DNA from: Silene conica | Lineage: Eukaryota; Streptophyta; Magnoliopsida; Caryophyllales; Caryophyllaceae | Assembly (NCBI GenBank): GCA_029255685.2 | Contig: CM055312.2 | Span: 25,824,203 to 25,888,202, forward strand | Direction: 5' to 3' | DNA length: 64,000 nucleotides | Shown here: positions 23,906-35,251 of the stretch, in pieces | How the letters are laid out: every line of letters begins with the position of its first letter | How positions within the stretch are numbered: position 1 is the stretch's first letter | Program-made: the position numbers and the translations under genes | Notes under the pieces: model-generated | Told to the model about the DNA's origin: nothing | What the model saw: only the letters and a program-made list of their open reading frames with translations | Database searches by the model: none

Positions 23906-25720
23906 TGTAATACTCTGTATTTCATTATATTTTATTTTAATATTTAGTCATCATATTTGTGTGTTGGGACGGTTATACTCGATAATTTAATTATCGAATA
24001 AGTTATATGTTATATGTTACATAAATATTTTAATATACCCCGAATATGTTGGTAACGACGCTTACTTTTATAAATGTCGAAGGGTAGTCTTTACGCGTTA
24101 ATACTCGTTAATTGATTAATAGTTGATGTATGTTAATTGGTTTTGTGGGGGCTCGAACTTGGGACCTTGAGGGGATAGGTTTGGGCCTTGTAAACAGTTT
24201 ACAACTTTCAGCCCATGAGTTAGAAACCCTCAAGCCAACAGCCAATTCACGTCAACCCTGCTACCGCCATCAACATGTAGTTTTAACCCTTCTTTAACCT
24301 ACTTTGCACCCTATCAACCTTACAAACCCACTACCGCAACTACATACTGGGAAGAGGAGGTTTATGCGACTGATTTAGAGCAGCCTAGGACTCTTCGATT
24401 TGACCGAGAACGAGGTAAGACAACACGCACCTCTGATTAGTTGTCTGTTTCAGTCGTTTACACACATGTTTTGTTTGGATTCGAAAAGTGGTGGAGTGTC
24501 ATCGTCAGCGTATGTTGGTGTCGTGTTGTTACTGGTAGTCAGGGGAGTCGGGTGAAGGTTGTCACGGTGGGTTCAGGCGTCTGGGTAAGCGTGAATAGGG
24601 GAGTTCGTCTCCGTTGTCGTCTCTGTTTCTTTTAGTACATGTACAGGAAGAGTATTGGGGGTGGTAGCACTGTTGACTCGGGGGAGGTCAATACGGTGGT
24701 ACCATCGTGGTTATGAGCCCAAGGTCAGAGGTGGTTTGGGTGGTGGTTATTATTAGTGGTGTTGTTATTATTGTATCATGGGTTATAGTTATATGATATA
24801 TAGTAATTATGTTATTATTGTCTTTATATAGTAAGTTTATAATTAGTAAGTTTTAATTGACTAGTGGTGATTGATATGAATGACGAGTTCATAATAATTG
24901 TTATGAATATGAACATGGTCAAGTAATTTTAGTAATGCGATTGTATGGGTGGAAATTGATATTCAATAATAATTATAGGAACTGAGTGCGGTTGTTCAAG
25001 GTGGAACATTTCTAGCAGCTGTTCGGTTGTCAATCCGCAATTGAGGCAGGGGATATTAATGTCTGCGGTTGTGTTATGACATGAGGATATATATTGTATG
25101 ATTGATATATTTGCTTACGAGTTCATTGTGATTGATTGATTATTATTGATTATTGTGGAGAACGGGGCTTGTGAATTGGGTCTTGTGATACGAGACTTGT
25201 GATATGGCCATGATGGGTTTGGTGTGATGGAGGTGATGATGTGGTGGAAGGTGTGGTGTGATGGAAGGGATGGTGTGACGGAGGTGAAGTGGCTGACTGA
25301 TGGTGTGGAGATGGAATAAATATATTGTATGTTTATTTATGCCTTGTTGATATTTTCCTACTCAACCTCGTGGTTGACCCTGTGTATTCGTGTGACACCT
25401 ACGATGATCCGGAATGGGGAGTAGATTCTACAGGAAAGAGACCGATGAGCTAGGAGCTGGGACGGGAATGTGAGATTCAGATTTGAGACCGACTTAGAAT
25501 TATATCACTTATAGATTAATCATCAGTTGTATTTTTTTTCTTTTTTTTTTTTTTCCGTTGCTTTGTTGTAAATCAAAGTTTAAATATAATCAGTTTTTAT
25601 ATAAAGCGCTTTGGTTTCATTTACTTTGTTATTCACTACCTCGGACATTCCGAGATGGTAACAACCTTTTTTATTGAGGATGTCTTGCTAAAGGCTCCTT
25701 AAATAAATGGGGGTGTTACA
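23906..25720 (+). repeat. First LTR of the three-LTR element, internally deleted
   Basis: The LTR starts TGTAATACTC and ends GGGTGTTACA. Against the other two copies it lacks about 660 bp at about 24747, including the TTATTA-rich part. Its splice donor is changed to GAGGTAAG, and its stem-loop (24660-24706) has extra mismatches. Confidence 0.88.
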
Positions 25721-25868
25721 AAGAATGTGACATTTCGTGTTTTAAAGTACCTTTATTAGTTACGACGTTGTGTGGTATCACTTTTGGTGTTCGTTACGTG
25801 CTTTGCGAACAGTTCTTGGTCATGGGATGGTGAACTTCGGGACGAAGTTCTTTTTAAGGAGGGAAGAC
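25721..25868 (+). other. Short internal remnant joining two LTRs
   Basis: It begins AAGAATGTGACATT: three bases that normally follow the LTR, then sequence identical in register to 31976 onward. It ends with the hairpin (25832-25850) and polypurine tract that precede an LTR. See findings for its possible origin. Confidence 0.85.
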
Positions 25869-27302
25869 TGTAATACTCTGTATTTCATTATATTTTATTT
25901 TAATATTTAGTCATCATTTTTGTGTGTTGGGACGGTTATACTCGATAATTTAATTATCGAATAAGTTACATGTTATATGTTAGATAAATATTTTAATATA
26001 CCCCGAATATGTTGGTAACGACGCTTACTTTTATAAATGTCGAAGGGCAGTCTTTACGCGTTAATACTCGTTAATTGATTAATAGTTGATGTATGTTAAT
26101 TGGTTTTGTGGGGGCTCGAACTTGGGACCTTGAGGGGATAGGTTTGGGCCTTGTAAACAGTTTACAACTTTCAGCCCATGAGTTAGAAACCCTCAAGCCA
26201 ACAGCCAATTCACGTCAACCCTGCTACTGCCATGAACATGTAGTTTTAACCCTTTTTAACCTACTTTGCACCCTATCAACCTTACAAACCCACTGCCGCA
26301 ACTACATACTGGGAAGAGGAGGTTTATGCGACTGATTTAGAGCAGCCTAGGACTCTTCGATTTGACCGAGAACCAGGTAAGACAACACGCACCTCTGATT
26401 AGTTGTCTGTTTCAGTCGTTTACACATATGTTTTGTTTGGATTCGAAAAGTGGTGGAGTGTCATCGTCAGCGTATGTTGGTGTCGTGTTGTTACTGGTAG
26501 TCAGGGGAGTCGGGTGAAGGTTGTCACGGTGGGTTCAGGCGTCTGGGTAAGCGTGAATAGGGGAGTTCGTCTCCGTTGTCGTCTCTGTTTCTTTTAGTAC
26601 ATGTACAGGAAGAGTATTGGGGGTGGTACCACTGTTGACTCGGGGGAGGTCAATACGGTGGTACCACCGTGGTTATGAGCCCAGGGTCAGAGATGGTTTG
26701 GGTGGTGGTTTGGCGTGGTGTTGGTGACCGTAGCGGTGTCGACATGAGGTTTTGTAGAGATGGCTGAGGCATATGGATGAGGAATCAGACCTGGACTTGG
26801 GTCTGGTTCACCTCATCGACGGCCAACAGTGGGGTTGTTGGTGGCCGAGGGTGTAGCTGGTAGTCGGGGGTACAGGGGCGGTGGTTATTGGTGGTCAGGG
26901 AAGGTCACGCGGTGGTTAAAAAAGGATCGTGGGTCGCGGGTGGTGCGTCGGTTTTGACGGATGGTTGGGGTTTACCTTTTTCGCTTAGTATTATGTTTAT
27001 AATTATATTTATTATTATTATTATTACTATTATTATTATTACCCTTATTATTGTTATTGTTATGGTGATTTTTATAACTATAGGATAATAATGTTATTAA
27101 TATTAGTATTATCATTATTAAGTATATTTTTGACAAATGTTATAATTGTATATCATGTTAATTATATTTAAGTTCTTATTATTGTTATTCTTTTTACTAA
27201 TCATGTTATTAGCAATTGTTATGGTTGATATTGTTGTTAATATTGTTATTAGTATTATCAATAATAATATCTTATCAAATGTTATTGTTTTATTTTGTGT
27301 GA

Positions 27303-27335
<33 letters not shown>

Positions 27336-28347
27336 ATGTGGTTTTATAATTATTATTATTCACATTATTAGTGGTGTTGTTATTATTTTATCATGGGTTA
27401 TAGTTATATGATATATAGTAATTATGTTATTATTGTCTATATATAGTAAGTTTATAATTAGTAAGTTTTAATTGACTAGTGGTGATTGATATGAATGAGG
27501 AGTTCATAATAATTGTTATGAATATGAATATGGTCAAGTAATTTTAGTAATGCGATTGTATGGGTAGAAATTGATATTCAATACTAATTATAGGAACTGA
27601 GTCCGGTTGTTCAAGGTGGAACATTTCTAGCAGCTGTTCGGTTGTCAATCCGCAATTGAGGTAGGGGATATTTATGTCTGCGGTTGTGTTATGACATGAG
27701 GATATATATTGTATGATTGATATATTTGCTTACGAGTTCATTGGGATTGATTGATTATTATTGATTATTGTGGAGAACGGGGCTTGTGAATTGGGTCTTG
27801 TGATAAAGGTCTTGTGATACGGGACTTGTGATATGGCCATGGTGGGTGTGGTGTGATGGAGGTGATGATGTGGTGGAAGGTGTGGTGTGATGGAAGGGAT
27901 GGTGTGACGGAGGTGAAGTGGCTGACTGATGGTGTGGAGATGGAATAAATATATTGTATGTTTATTTATGCCTTGTTGATATTTTCCTACTCAACCTTGT
28001 GGTTGACCCTGTGTATTCGTGTGACACCTACGATGGTCCGGAATGGGGAGTAGATTCTACAGGAAAGAGACCGATGAGCTAGGAGCTGGGACGGGAATGT
28101 GAGATGCAGATTTGAGACCGACTTAGAATTATATCACTTATAGATTAATCATCAGTTGTATTTTTTTTCTTTTTTTTTATTCCGTTGCTTTGTTGTAAAT
28201 CAAAGTTTAAATATAATCAGTTTTTATATAAAGCGCTTTGGTTTCATTTACTTTGTTATTCACTACCTCGGACATTCCGAGATGGTAACAGCCTTGTTTA
28301 TTGAGGATGTCTTGCTAAAGGCTCCTTAAATAAATGGGGGTGTTACA
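25869..28347 (+). repeat. Second LTR of the three-LTR element
   Basis: A 2479-bp LTR directly before the primer site, so functionally the 5' LTR. It contains a splice donor CAG|GTAAGA at 26377, a stem-loop at 26622-26668, TTA-rich tracts (26995-27350) that create low-complexity open frames, and a terminal hairpin CTCGG-ACATT-CCGAG near 28267-28281. Confidence 0.9.
26622..26668 (+). promoter_or_regulatory. LTR stem-loop (non-coding element copy)
   Basis: The left arm 26622-26635 (GGTGGTACCACTGT) pairs with the right arm 26655-26668 (ACGGTGGTACCACC): 14 bp with a single G-U pair. The loop is TGACTCGGGGGAGGTCAAT, as in the Tekay LTR. The third LTR has the same structure at 32875-32921. Confidence 0.7.
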
Positions 28348-31300
28348 AAGTGGTATCAGAGCGAACGATCCTCAGGCCTCAACTAAATGAATAATAATGA
28401 ACGTAGGAAGAGTCAAATAAAATGAACCCCGAGATGAGACTGATAGGATCCCAAAAAGGAACGGGATGAGTTAGGGGCCCCCTCACACCATACCTGGGCC
28501 CTTTCTGTGCTGTCTCGGGAACCCAATGAGAGTAATCAAAGAGTGGGGTAGACTATATATATAGCGACCTAACTATATTGTACTAACATTCTTACATGAG
28601 AAGAATGAGGTAAGTAATATTTGAACTGTGGCCAATAATGTTATTGGAGACTATGATTGATATCTGTATGTGAATCGTGCGGGATGGTTGGATATAAATT
28701 TCAAGAATATGGATGTGTAATTGTTGAGCAATATTTAAAAGTAATATGATCATATGATTTTGGTGCCTTGAAATGTTTATCTGATTAGCTGGTATTTAAT
28801 TGATTATCGTTATTATGTGATATTGATGTTTAACTCCTTGTAAGGATGAGTAATTCTGTTGACATTATCATATGTTATGGTAACCTATGCCGAGTGATAT
28901 GCGGAACGTGTTGCCCCAAGCCCTGAATGACTTGTAGTTAGGGATGTGTTACAACTTTAAATATTGAGTTATTTTTGTTGATTTTACTTTCAGTTTTGAA
29001 ATCTTTATCACCTTCTAGGTGACAGTTACAATTTGAATGAAGAACGAATGTTAATATGGTGTAATGTCCATGCTTCAAATGATATGTCAACATGTTTTCG
29101 GAAGAGGAATGGTTGAGTTTCGATGTAGTAATGTGAAATCGTAACAGAACCAAAAAAAAATATATTTTTTTTAAAAAAAAAAAAAAAAAAAAGAAACTTC
29201 CAGAATTTTACCTTGTTAGTACGGACTGTCATTTTAAATGTGTCCATATTTGAGTATGAAAATTTTATGTATGATAAACCCCTGAGTTAGATTTACAATG
29301 CTTTTGGTTTTATGTTAATATGAGTTATATTTTGAGAGAAATAAATCTTTTAGTTGACAGTGGTCAGATTGTTAGTGCACAGTTCCGTTTTGACCCATCT
29401 TTTTGGTAAAAGAAACCATTTAAAACTTGGTTATTGTTTATGCATAATTCCAACTCTACTGTTCAGAATATGCGTTCACACTTTCAAATGATAAGCCATG
29501 TAAAATTTTAATGAGTCGTTATTTAATCGTGATCCTTGCAAGTTGCCTAATTTTCTGTTGGATTGATGTAAAGTTCTTGTCCAGACCGAATGGGTTATAA
29601 AATTGTAGTATATAACTCCCTAGATATATGCATTCGATTTTTTTTCCTATGATTAGCTAGTCCTTTTTATTTCCTCAAATCTATACTCGCGCACACGTTA
29701 GATAAACTGTTATTTATTTATGATTTTGTAAGTTACTGCATAATATTTAATTGGTGAACTTATGAGATATGTAAGTACATATAAAAGTTTAATCGAATAT
29801 GAATTATGTGATGTGACCACGTGATATACTGATATGGCATTAGTAACATGAATAGTAGGCATATGGTATGAGTATGAACCTCACTACGTGATAGCGTAAC
29901 CTTGTTTATTTCGTCAAGTTTAATATTGAATCGTTCCAGTTATATGTCTAATATTACGATCTCAAAATGAATATGTGCTGCCCGTATGTAATATTAAAAG
30001 CATGTTTATCTGTGCCAAGTGACAGCATGAAATTTAACTGGTAAGTTTATTAGCATAATATAGCAATCTAACGGTTATACGTAATTGTGTTTATTTGAAT
30101 AATGTTAGTCTAGTTGATGTTCTTTCGTATATTGATGGTTTACCTCTGTCTAGTCCTCTGTGACTACAGTCTTTATAACTTTTTCAAGTATATTGTTATA
30201 CCATACAATGAATTGCATAATGTTATACTTAGAATCTGATCACGATGTGTTGAATCATTAATTGTTTGACATATGATGTATGGAAGTACTAGTTGATGAA
30301 TTCGCCTACTTTTATCGTTAAATTTTGTTTTCATAATTCATGAACTACAAGAACAATGTTTAGTAAAGGGAGTCAGGATGTCTCTGTGTAGTCTTGATTC
30401 GATCTATAACTTATAAAATTGTTTTGGATTCGTGTTTATAAATTGTCACAATGTTTCAAACGTTTCAAAATATTTTCAAAAGTGATAAAGCTTGATGTTT
30501 GATAATTATGGTGATTGTTTGCAATATGATAATTCTGTAGCTATGTGTCGATGAAATCCTGTTGGAATGTTTGACTGCTACACATTGTATAAAACTCTTA
30601 TTTTTGCAAGTCGTATATAGTAATAGTTTCATGATAAATGATGTAATGTGAGTGGACGGGAAATGTACCTAAGTGATTTTGTTAACTTATTAATATCTAG
30701 GAATGTTAAAGGGTTTTGTGAGTCTATGATTTGCGTATATCTTGTGAAGTATGTCAATGTTCCATGTTTAATTACGTAACTAGTTTTGCTCGATGTCCTT
30801 TCCTAAAATATGATTTTGCTTCTATAATATGTTTATGAGCATGTAAAAATAAAATAAAATAATTGTCAAGTTTGAACTATGGGTTTCTTGATTGTTTACA
30901 TTGTTGTATATATATTAAATTGTGATAAATTTCAAAGGTGTGTAAGTGTTAGCTACCCTGATTCTGCTTTACTGCGTAACACGATTTTACCGATCCTAAT
31001 AATCTTATTATTGTTTGGGGTTATTTGTTTATATGTTAATTGTTATTGTTGTAAAAACATGTGATGAAAGTTATGAACTTTGATGTACTGTTATATATGA
31101 CTAGTTATTATTATTACTCTGGTTATACAATTTATTTTGAATGAATGTGCTACTATTGGTGAATTAGTTTATTGTCTAGGAAGTGCACATGTAATTGTAG
31201 AATAAATGTTGGATTTGAGGTCTTTCATCAATTGGATATAAGGTGGATCATTGGTATATGTATAGATTATAATGGCGTTATTTGGATGGATAACGATGGA

Positions 31301-32120
31301 TAGTTTTGGTGGTTTTTATGGCAAAATTATACACTTTGAGAATAGTTTGCGTGTTTTGTGTTTTATGTCCTCATTTTTTTTTTCTTTGACCGGACCCGTG
31401 GGTTAGTAGCTTGGAGTCTTGTACTCTAAGAATTGAGCACGGTTCTTGGAACCTTTGACAATATCGATATTGAAATTGAGATGGAAACTGGTTACTGATA
31501 TTGAATTATGAGTTGTTAGGCTGCTGTGCCATCTTGTGTTTACGGTCCGGAGTGACCATTGTTACTGAGTTATAATCTTTGAGTTGAAATCCATATTGAG
31601 ATGGAAATATTGTTCCGCAGTTTTATCTGCCAGTTCACTCACCCCTTGTGTTTGGTCTTCGATTCGACGATGAGTGCGATACTTGGTTACTTGGAGTTAG
31701 ATGGTATGGAAAAGTAATGAGTAAGACGAAGTAATTAACTGAGAATTGTATAATGAGGTTACGGGGACGTAACCGTGTTTTTAAGGAGGATCTGATTGTA
31801 AAATCTTTTGATTTATGATATGGCTAGTTGTTAGGACTAGGCTAATTTGGTATGTCGTGATTGTTTGAATACACTTGATAATTTACTTCTGTATGCAGTT
31901 ATTGTAGTTCATGATACCTCATGTAATTTAGTTATACGTTAAACTTTGGGGACAAAGTTTTCTTAACGAGGGTAGAATGTGACATTTCGTGTTTTAAAGT
32001 ACCTTTATTAGTTACGACGTTGTGTGGTATCCTTTTGGTGTTCGTTACGTGCTTTGCGAACAGTTCTTGGTCACGGGATGGTGAACTTCGGGACGAAGTT
32101 CATTTTTAAGGAGGGAAGAC
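28348..32120 (+). mobile_element. Non-coding internal region of the three-LTR element
   Basis: About 3.8 kb. The primer site TGGTATCAGAGC (28351-28362) and a leader block (GGGGCCCCCTCACACC, 28474-28489) match the Tekay leader at 43769-43780 and 43891-43906. The middle is AT-rich with stops in all frames and no recognisable domain; an A-rich run lies at about 29151-29192. The 3' end carries three hairpin plus polypurine modules (31757-31793, 31941-31977, 32083-32120). Confidence 0.85.
31757..32120 (+). promoter_or_regulatory. Three hairpin-polypurine modules before the LTR
   Basis: The stems are GGTTACG/CGTAACC (31757-31774), AAACTTTG/CAAAGTTT (31941-31960) and GAACTTCG/CGAAGTTC (32083-32101), all perfect, with GGGA or GGA loops. 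Each is followed by a TTAAGGAGG-like purine tract and a TG-containing phrase. Only the last is followed by the real LTR. A role in plus-strand priming or RNA structure is inferred. Confidence 0.6.
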
Positions 32121-34598
32121 TGTAATACTCTGTATTTCATTATATTTTATTTTAATATTTAGTCATCATATTTGTGTGTTGGGACGGTTATACACGATAA
32201 TTTAATTATCGATTAAGTTATATGTTATATGTTACATAAATATTTTAATATACCCCGAATATGTTGGTAACGACGCTTACTTTTATAAATGTCGAAGGGT
32301 AGTCTTTACGCGTTAATACTCGTTAATTGATTAATAGTTGATGTATGTTAATTGGTTTTGTGGGGGCTCGAACTTGGGACCTTGAGGGGATAGGTTTGGG
32401 CCTTGTAAACAGTTTACAACTTTCAGCCCATGAGTTATAAACCCTCAAGCCAACAGCCAATTCACGTCAACCCTCCTGCCGCCATGAACATGTAGTTTTA
32501 ACCCTTCTTTAACCTACTTTGCACCCTATCAACCTTACAAACCCACTGCCGCAACTACATACTGGGAAGAGGAGGTTTATGCGACTGATTTAGAGCAGCC
32601 TAAGACTCTTCGATTTGACCGAGAACCAGGTAAGACAACACGCACCTCTGATTAGTTGTCTGTTTCAGTCGTTTACACACATGTTTTGTTTGGATTCGAA
32701 AAGTGGTGGAGTGTCATCGTCAGCGTATGTTGGTGTCGTGTTGTTACTGGTAGTCAGGGGAGTCGGGTGAAGGTTGTCACGGTGGGTTCAGGCGTCTGGG
32801 TAAGCGTGAATAGGGGAGTTCGTCTCCGTTGTCGTCTCTGTTTCTTTTAGTACATGTACAGGAAGAGTATTGGGGGTGGTACCACTGTTGACTCGGGGGA
32901 GGTCAGTACGGTGGTACCACCGTGGTTATGAGCCCAGGGTCAGAGATGGTTTGGGTGGTGGTTTGGCGTGGTGTTGGTGACCGTAGCGGTGTCGACATGA
33001 GGTTTTGTAGAGATGGCTGAGGCATATGGACGAGGAATCAGACCTGGACTTGGGTCTGGTTCACCTCATCGACGGCCAACGGTGGGGTTGTTGGTGGCCG
33101 AGGGTGTAGCTGGTAGTCGGGGGTACAGGGGCGGTGGTTATTGGTGGTCAGGGAAGGTCACGCGGTGGTTAAAAAAGGATCGTGGGTCGCGGGTGGTGCG
33201 TCGGTTTTGACGGATGGTTGGGGTTTACCTTTTTCGCTTAGTATTATGTTTATAATTATATTTATTATTATTATTATTACTATTATTATTATTACCCTTA
33301 TTATTGTTATTGTTATGGTGATTTTTATAACTATAGGATAATAATGTTATTAATATTAGTATTATCATTATTAAGTATATTTTTGACAAATGTTATAATT
33401 GTATATCATGTTAATTATATTTAAGTTCTTATTATTGTTATTCTTTTTACTAATCATGTTATTAGCAATTGTTATGGTTGATATTGTTGTTAATATTGTT
33501 ATTAGTATTATCAATAATAATATCTTATCAAATGTTATTGTTTTATTTTGTGTGACATTATTATTATTATTATTATTATTACATGTGGTTTTATAATTAT
33601 TATTATTCACATTATTAGTGGTGTTGTTATTATTTTATCATGGGTTATAGTTATATGATATATACTAATTATGTTATTATTGTCTATATATAGTAAGTTT
33701 ATAATTAGTAAGTTTTAATTGACTAGTGGTGATTGATATGAATGAGGAGTTCATAATAATTGTTATGAATATGAACATGGTCAAGTAATTTTAGTAATGC
33801 GATTGTATGGGTAGAAATTGATATTCAATACTAATTATAGGAACTGAGTCCGGTTGTTCAAGGTGGAACATTTCTAGCAGCTGTTCGGTTGTCAATCCGC
33901 AATTGAGGTAGGGGATATTTATGTCTGCGGTTGTGTTATGACATGAGGATATATATTGTATGATTGATATATTTGCTTACGAGTTCATTATTGTGATTGA
34001 TTGATTATTATTGATTATTGTGGAGAACGGGGCTTGTGAATTGGGTCTTGTGATAAGGGTCTTGTGATACGGGACTTGTGATATGGCCATGGTGGGTGTG
34101 GTGTGATGGAGGTGATGATGTGGTGGAAGGTGTGGTGTGATGGAAGGGATGGTGTGACGGAGGTGAAGTGGCTGACTGATGGTGTGGAGATGGAATAAAT
34201 ATATTGTATGTTTATTTATGCCTTGTTGATATTTTCCTACTCAACCTCGTGGTTGACCCTGTGTATTCGTGTGACACCTACGATGATCCGGAATGGGGAG
34301 TAGATTCTACAGGAAAGAGACCGATGAGCTAGGAGCTGGGACGGGAATGTGAGATGCAGATTTGAGACCGACTTAGAATTATATCACTTATAGATTAATC
34401 ATCAGTTGTATTTTTTTTCTTTTTTTTTTATTCCGTTGCTTTGTTGTAAATCAAAGTTTAAATATAATCAGTTTTTATATAAAGCGCTTTGGTTTAATTT
34501 ACTTTGTTATTCACTACCTCGGACATTCCGAGATGGTAACAGCCTTGTTTATTGAGGATGTCTTGCTAAAGGCTCCTTAAATAAATGGGGGTGTTACA
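32121..34598 (+). repeat. Third LTR of the three-LTR element
   Basis: A 2478-bp LTR and the functional 3' LTR. It has the same parts as the second LTR, including the stem-loop 32875-32921. The right edge GTGTTACA is followed by the duplication GTTTC. Confidence 0.9.
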
Positions 34599-34603
34599 GT
34601 TTC

Positions 34604-34764
34604 GATTTGTGAAACTGAACCACTTCAAAATATCGTGTCTCCTCTTACTTTATTGTTTTACTCTCTACTCACGCTCATCAACATACATCGAAGAAGAATC
34701 GAAAAAGTTGGCATACTCAATTCAACCCCCCTTCTTGAGTATATCTAGATCAATAGACTCTTCA
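34604..34764 (+). repeat. 3' LTR of the SIRE-like element, last part
   Basis: Matches 5931-6092 of the 5' LTR. It ends in the intact CA that the 5' copy has lost, followed by the CAGAT duplication. Confidence 0.85.
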
Positions 34765-35251
34765 CAGATTGTCAAGGAAACGGTGGCCATACCCAGATGT
34801 GATGAGGAAACCACAGTCGAGGCATTCAGGCAAGGAGTCGAGCCAGATAGTGACATCTATGCAGATCTCACCAAGAAGGCCTACCAAACCTTCGCTATTG
34901 TCCAGCAAATTGACTTGGAGCATGTCAGGCTAGAATAAGACCTCAACTTCGTGACATCCTCATGCGCAAGAAAGCAGAATTACAATCAAACCAACAGGAA
35001 AAGCTCCAATCACAAAGGAAACTACTCTAGATACGCCCCATACTCTAGGCCTGAACGATCTGAAGTCAACATGGCACAAGAATACAAAAATAACCCTTCT
35101 ACCCTACCTATTATTCCTGAATATAACTTCTCTATTTCGATTGCAGGAGTGATAAAAAACTGTAAGGCATGGGGGATACAGTCAGATGCCCAGGGAAATC
35201 TGACAATCCCAAAAGAGACTCTTCAAAGTGGTGTGAATTTCATTAGGATAT
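34765..35251 (+). pseudogene. Tat-like gag fragment, 3' piece
   Basis: It continues the gag at 4400-4651: QIVKETVAIPRCDEETTVEAF, then DLTKKAYQTFAIVQQIDLE, a stop at 34936, and a Lys/Asn/Tyr-rich region to about 35248. It is cut off by the start of the Athila-like LTR of element B. The two pieces abut one base out of frame, so this gag was damaged before or at the Copia insertion. Confidence 0.72.

Larger units (their letters stand above)
23906..34598 (+). mobile_element. Non-coding three-LTR element related to Tekay
   Basis: One insertion flanked by GTTTC (23901-23905 and 34599-34603) that contains three LTRs in the same direction: 23906-25720, 25869-28347 and 32121-34598. The second and third are about 2.48 kb each and very similar; the first lacks about 660 bp. 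A 148-bp piece of 3' internal sequence joins the first two. The full internal region (28348-32120) has a primer site and 3' signals but no coding capacity, so this is a large non-autonomous derivative. Its leader and 3' end match those of the coding Tekay element at 41696-59833. Confidence 0.9.
4652..34764 (+). mobile_element. SIRE-like Ty1/Copia element, nested-interrupted
   Basis: The outer ends are TGTTGAGTAA (4652) and GACTCTTCA (34764), flanked by the 5-bp duplication CAGAT (4647-4651 and 34765-34769). The order is 5' LTR, initiator-Met primer site, large Gag with two zinc knuckles, protease-integrase-RT-RNase H, a third ORF, polypurine tract and 3' LTR. The pol domain order is Copia-type. 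The large coiled-coil Gag and extra downstream ORF point to the SIRE (Maximus) lineage. Two younger elements split it, at 13608-21728 and 23906-34598. Many stops and frameshifts make it inactive. Confidence 0.9.

Noticed and set aside
27118..27363. Asn- or Leu/Ile-rich frames near 27118-27363 and 33371-33610
   Set aside because: They are translations of TTA/ATT microsatellite tracts in LTRs.
28938..31064. Short frames in the middle of the non-coding element
   Set aside because: They are under 75 codons, AT-rich, lack domain motifs and are scattered over frames.
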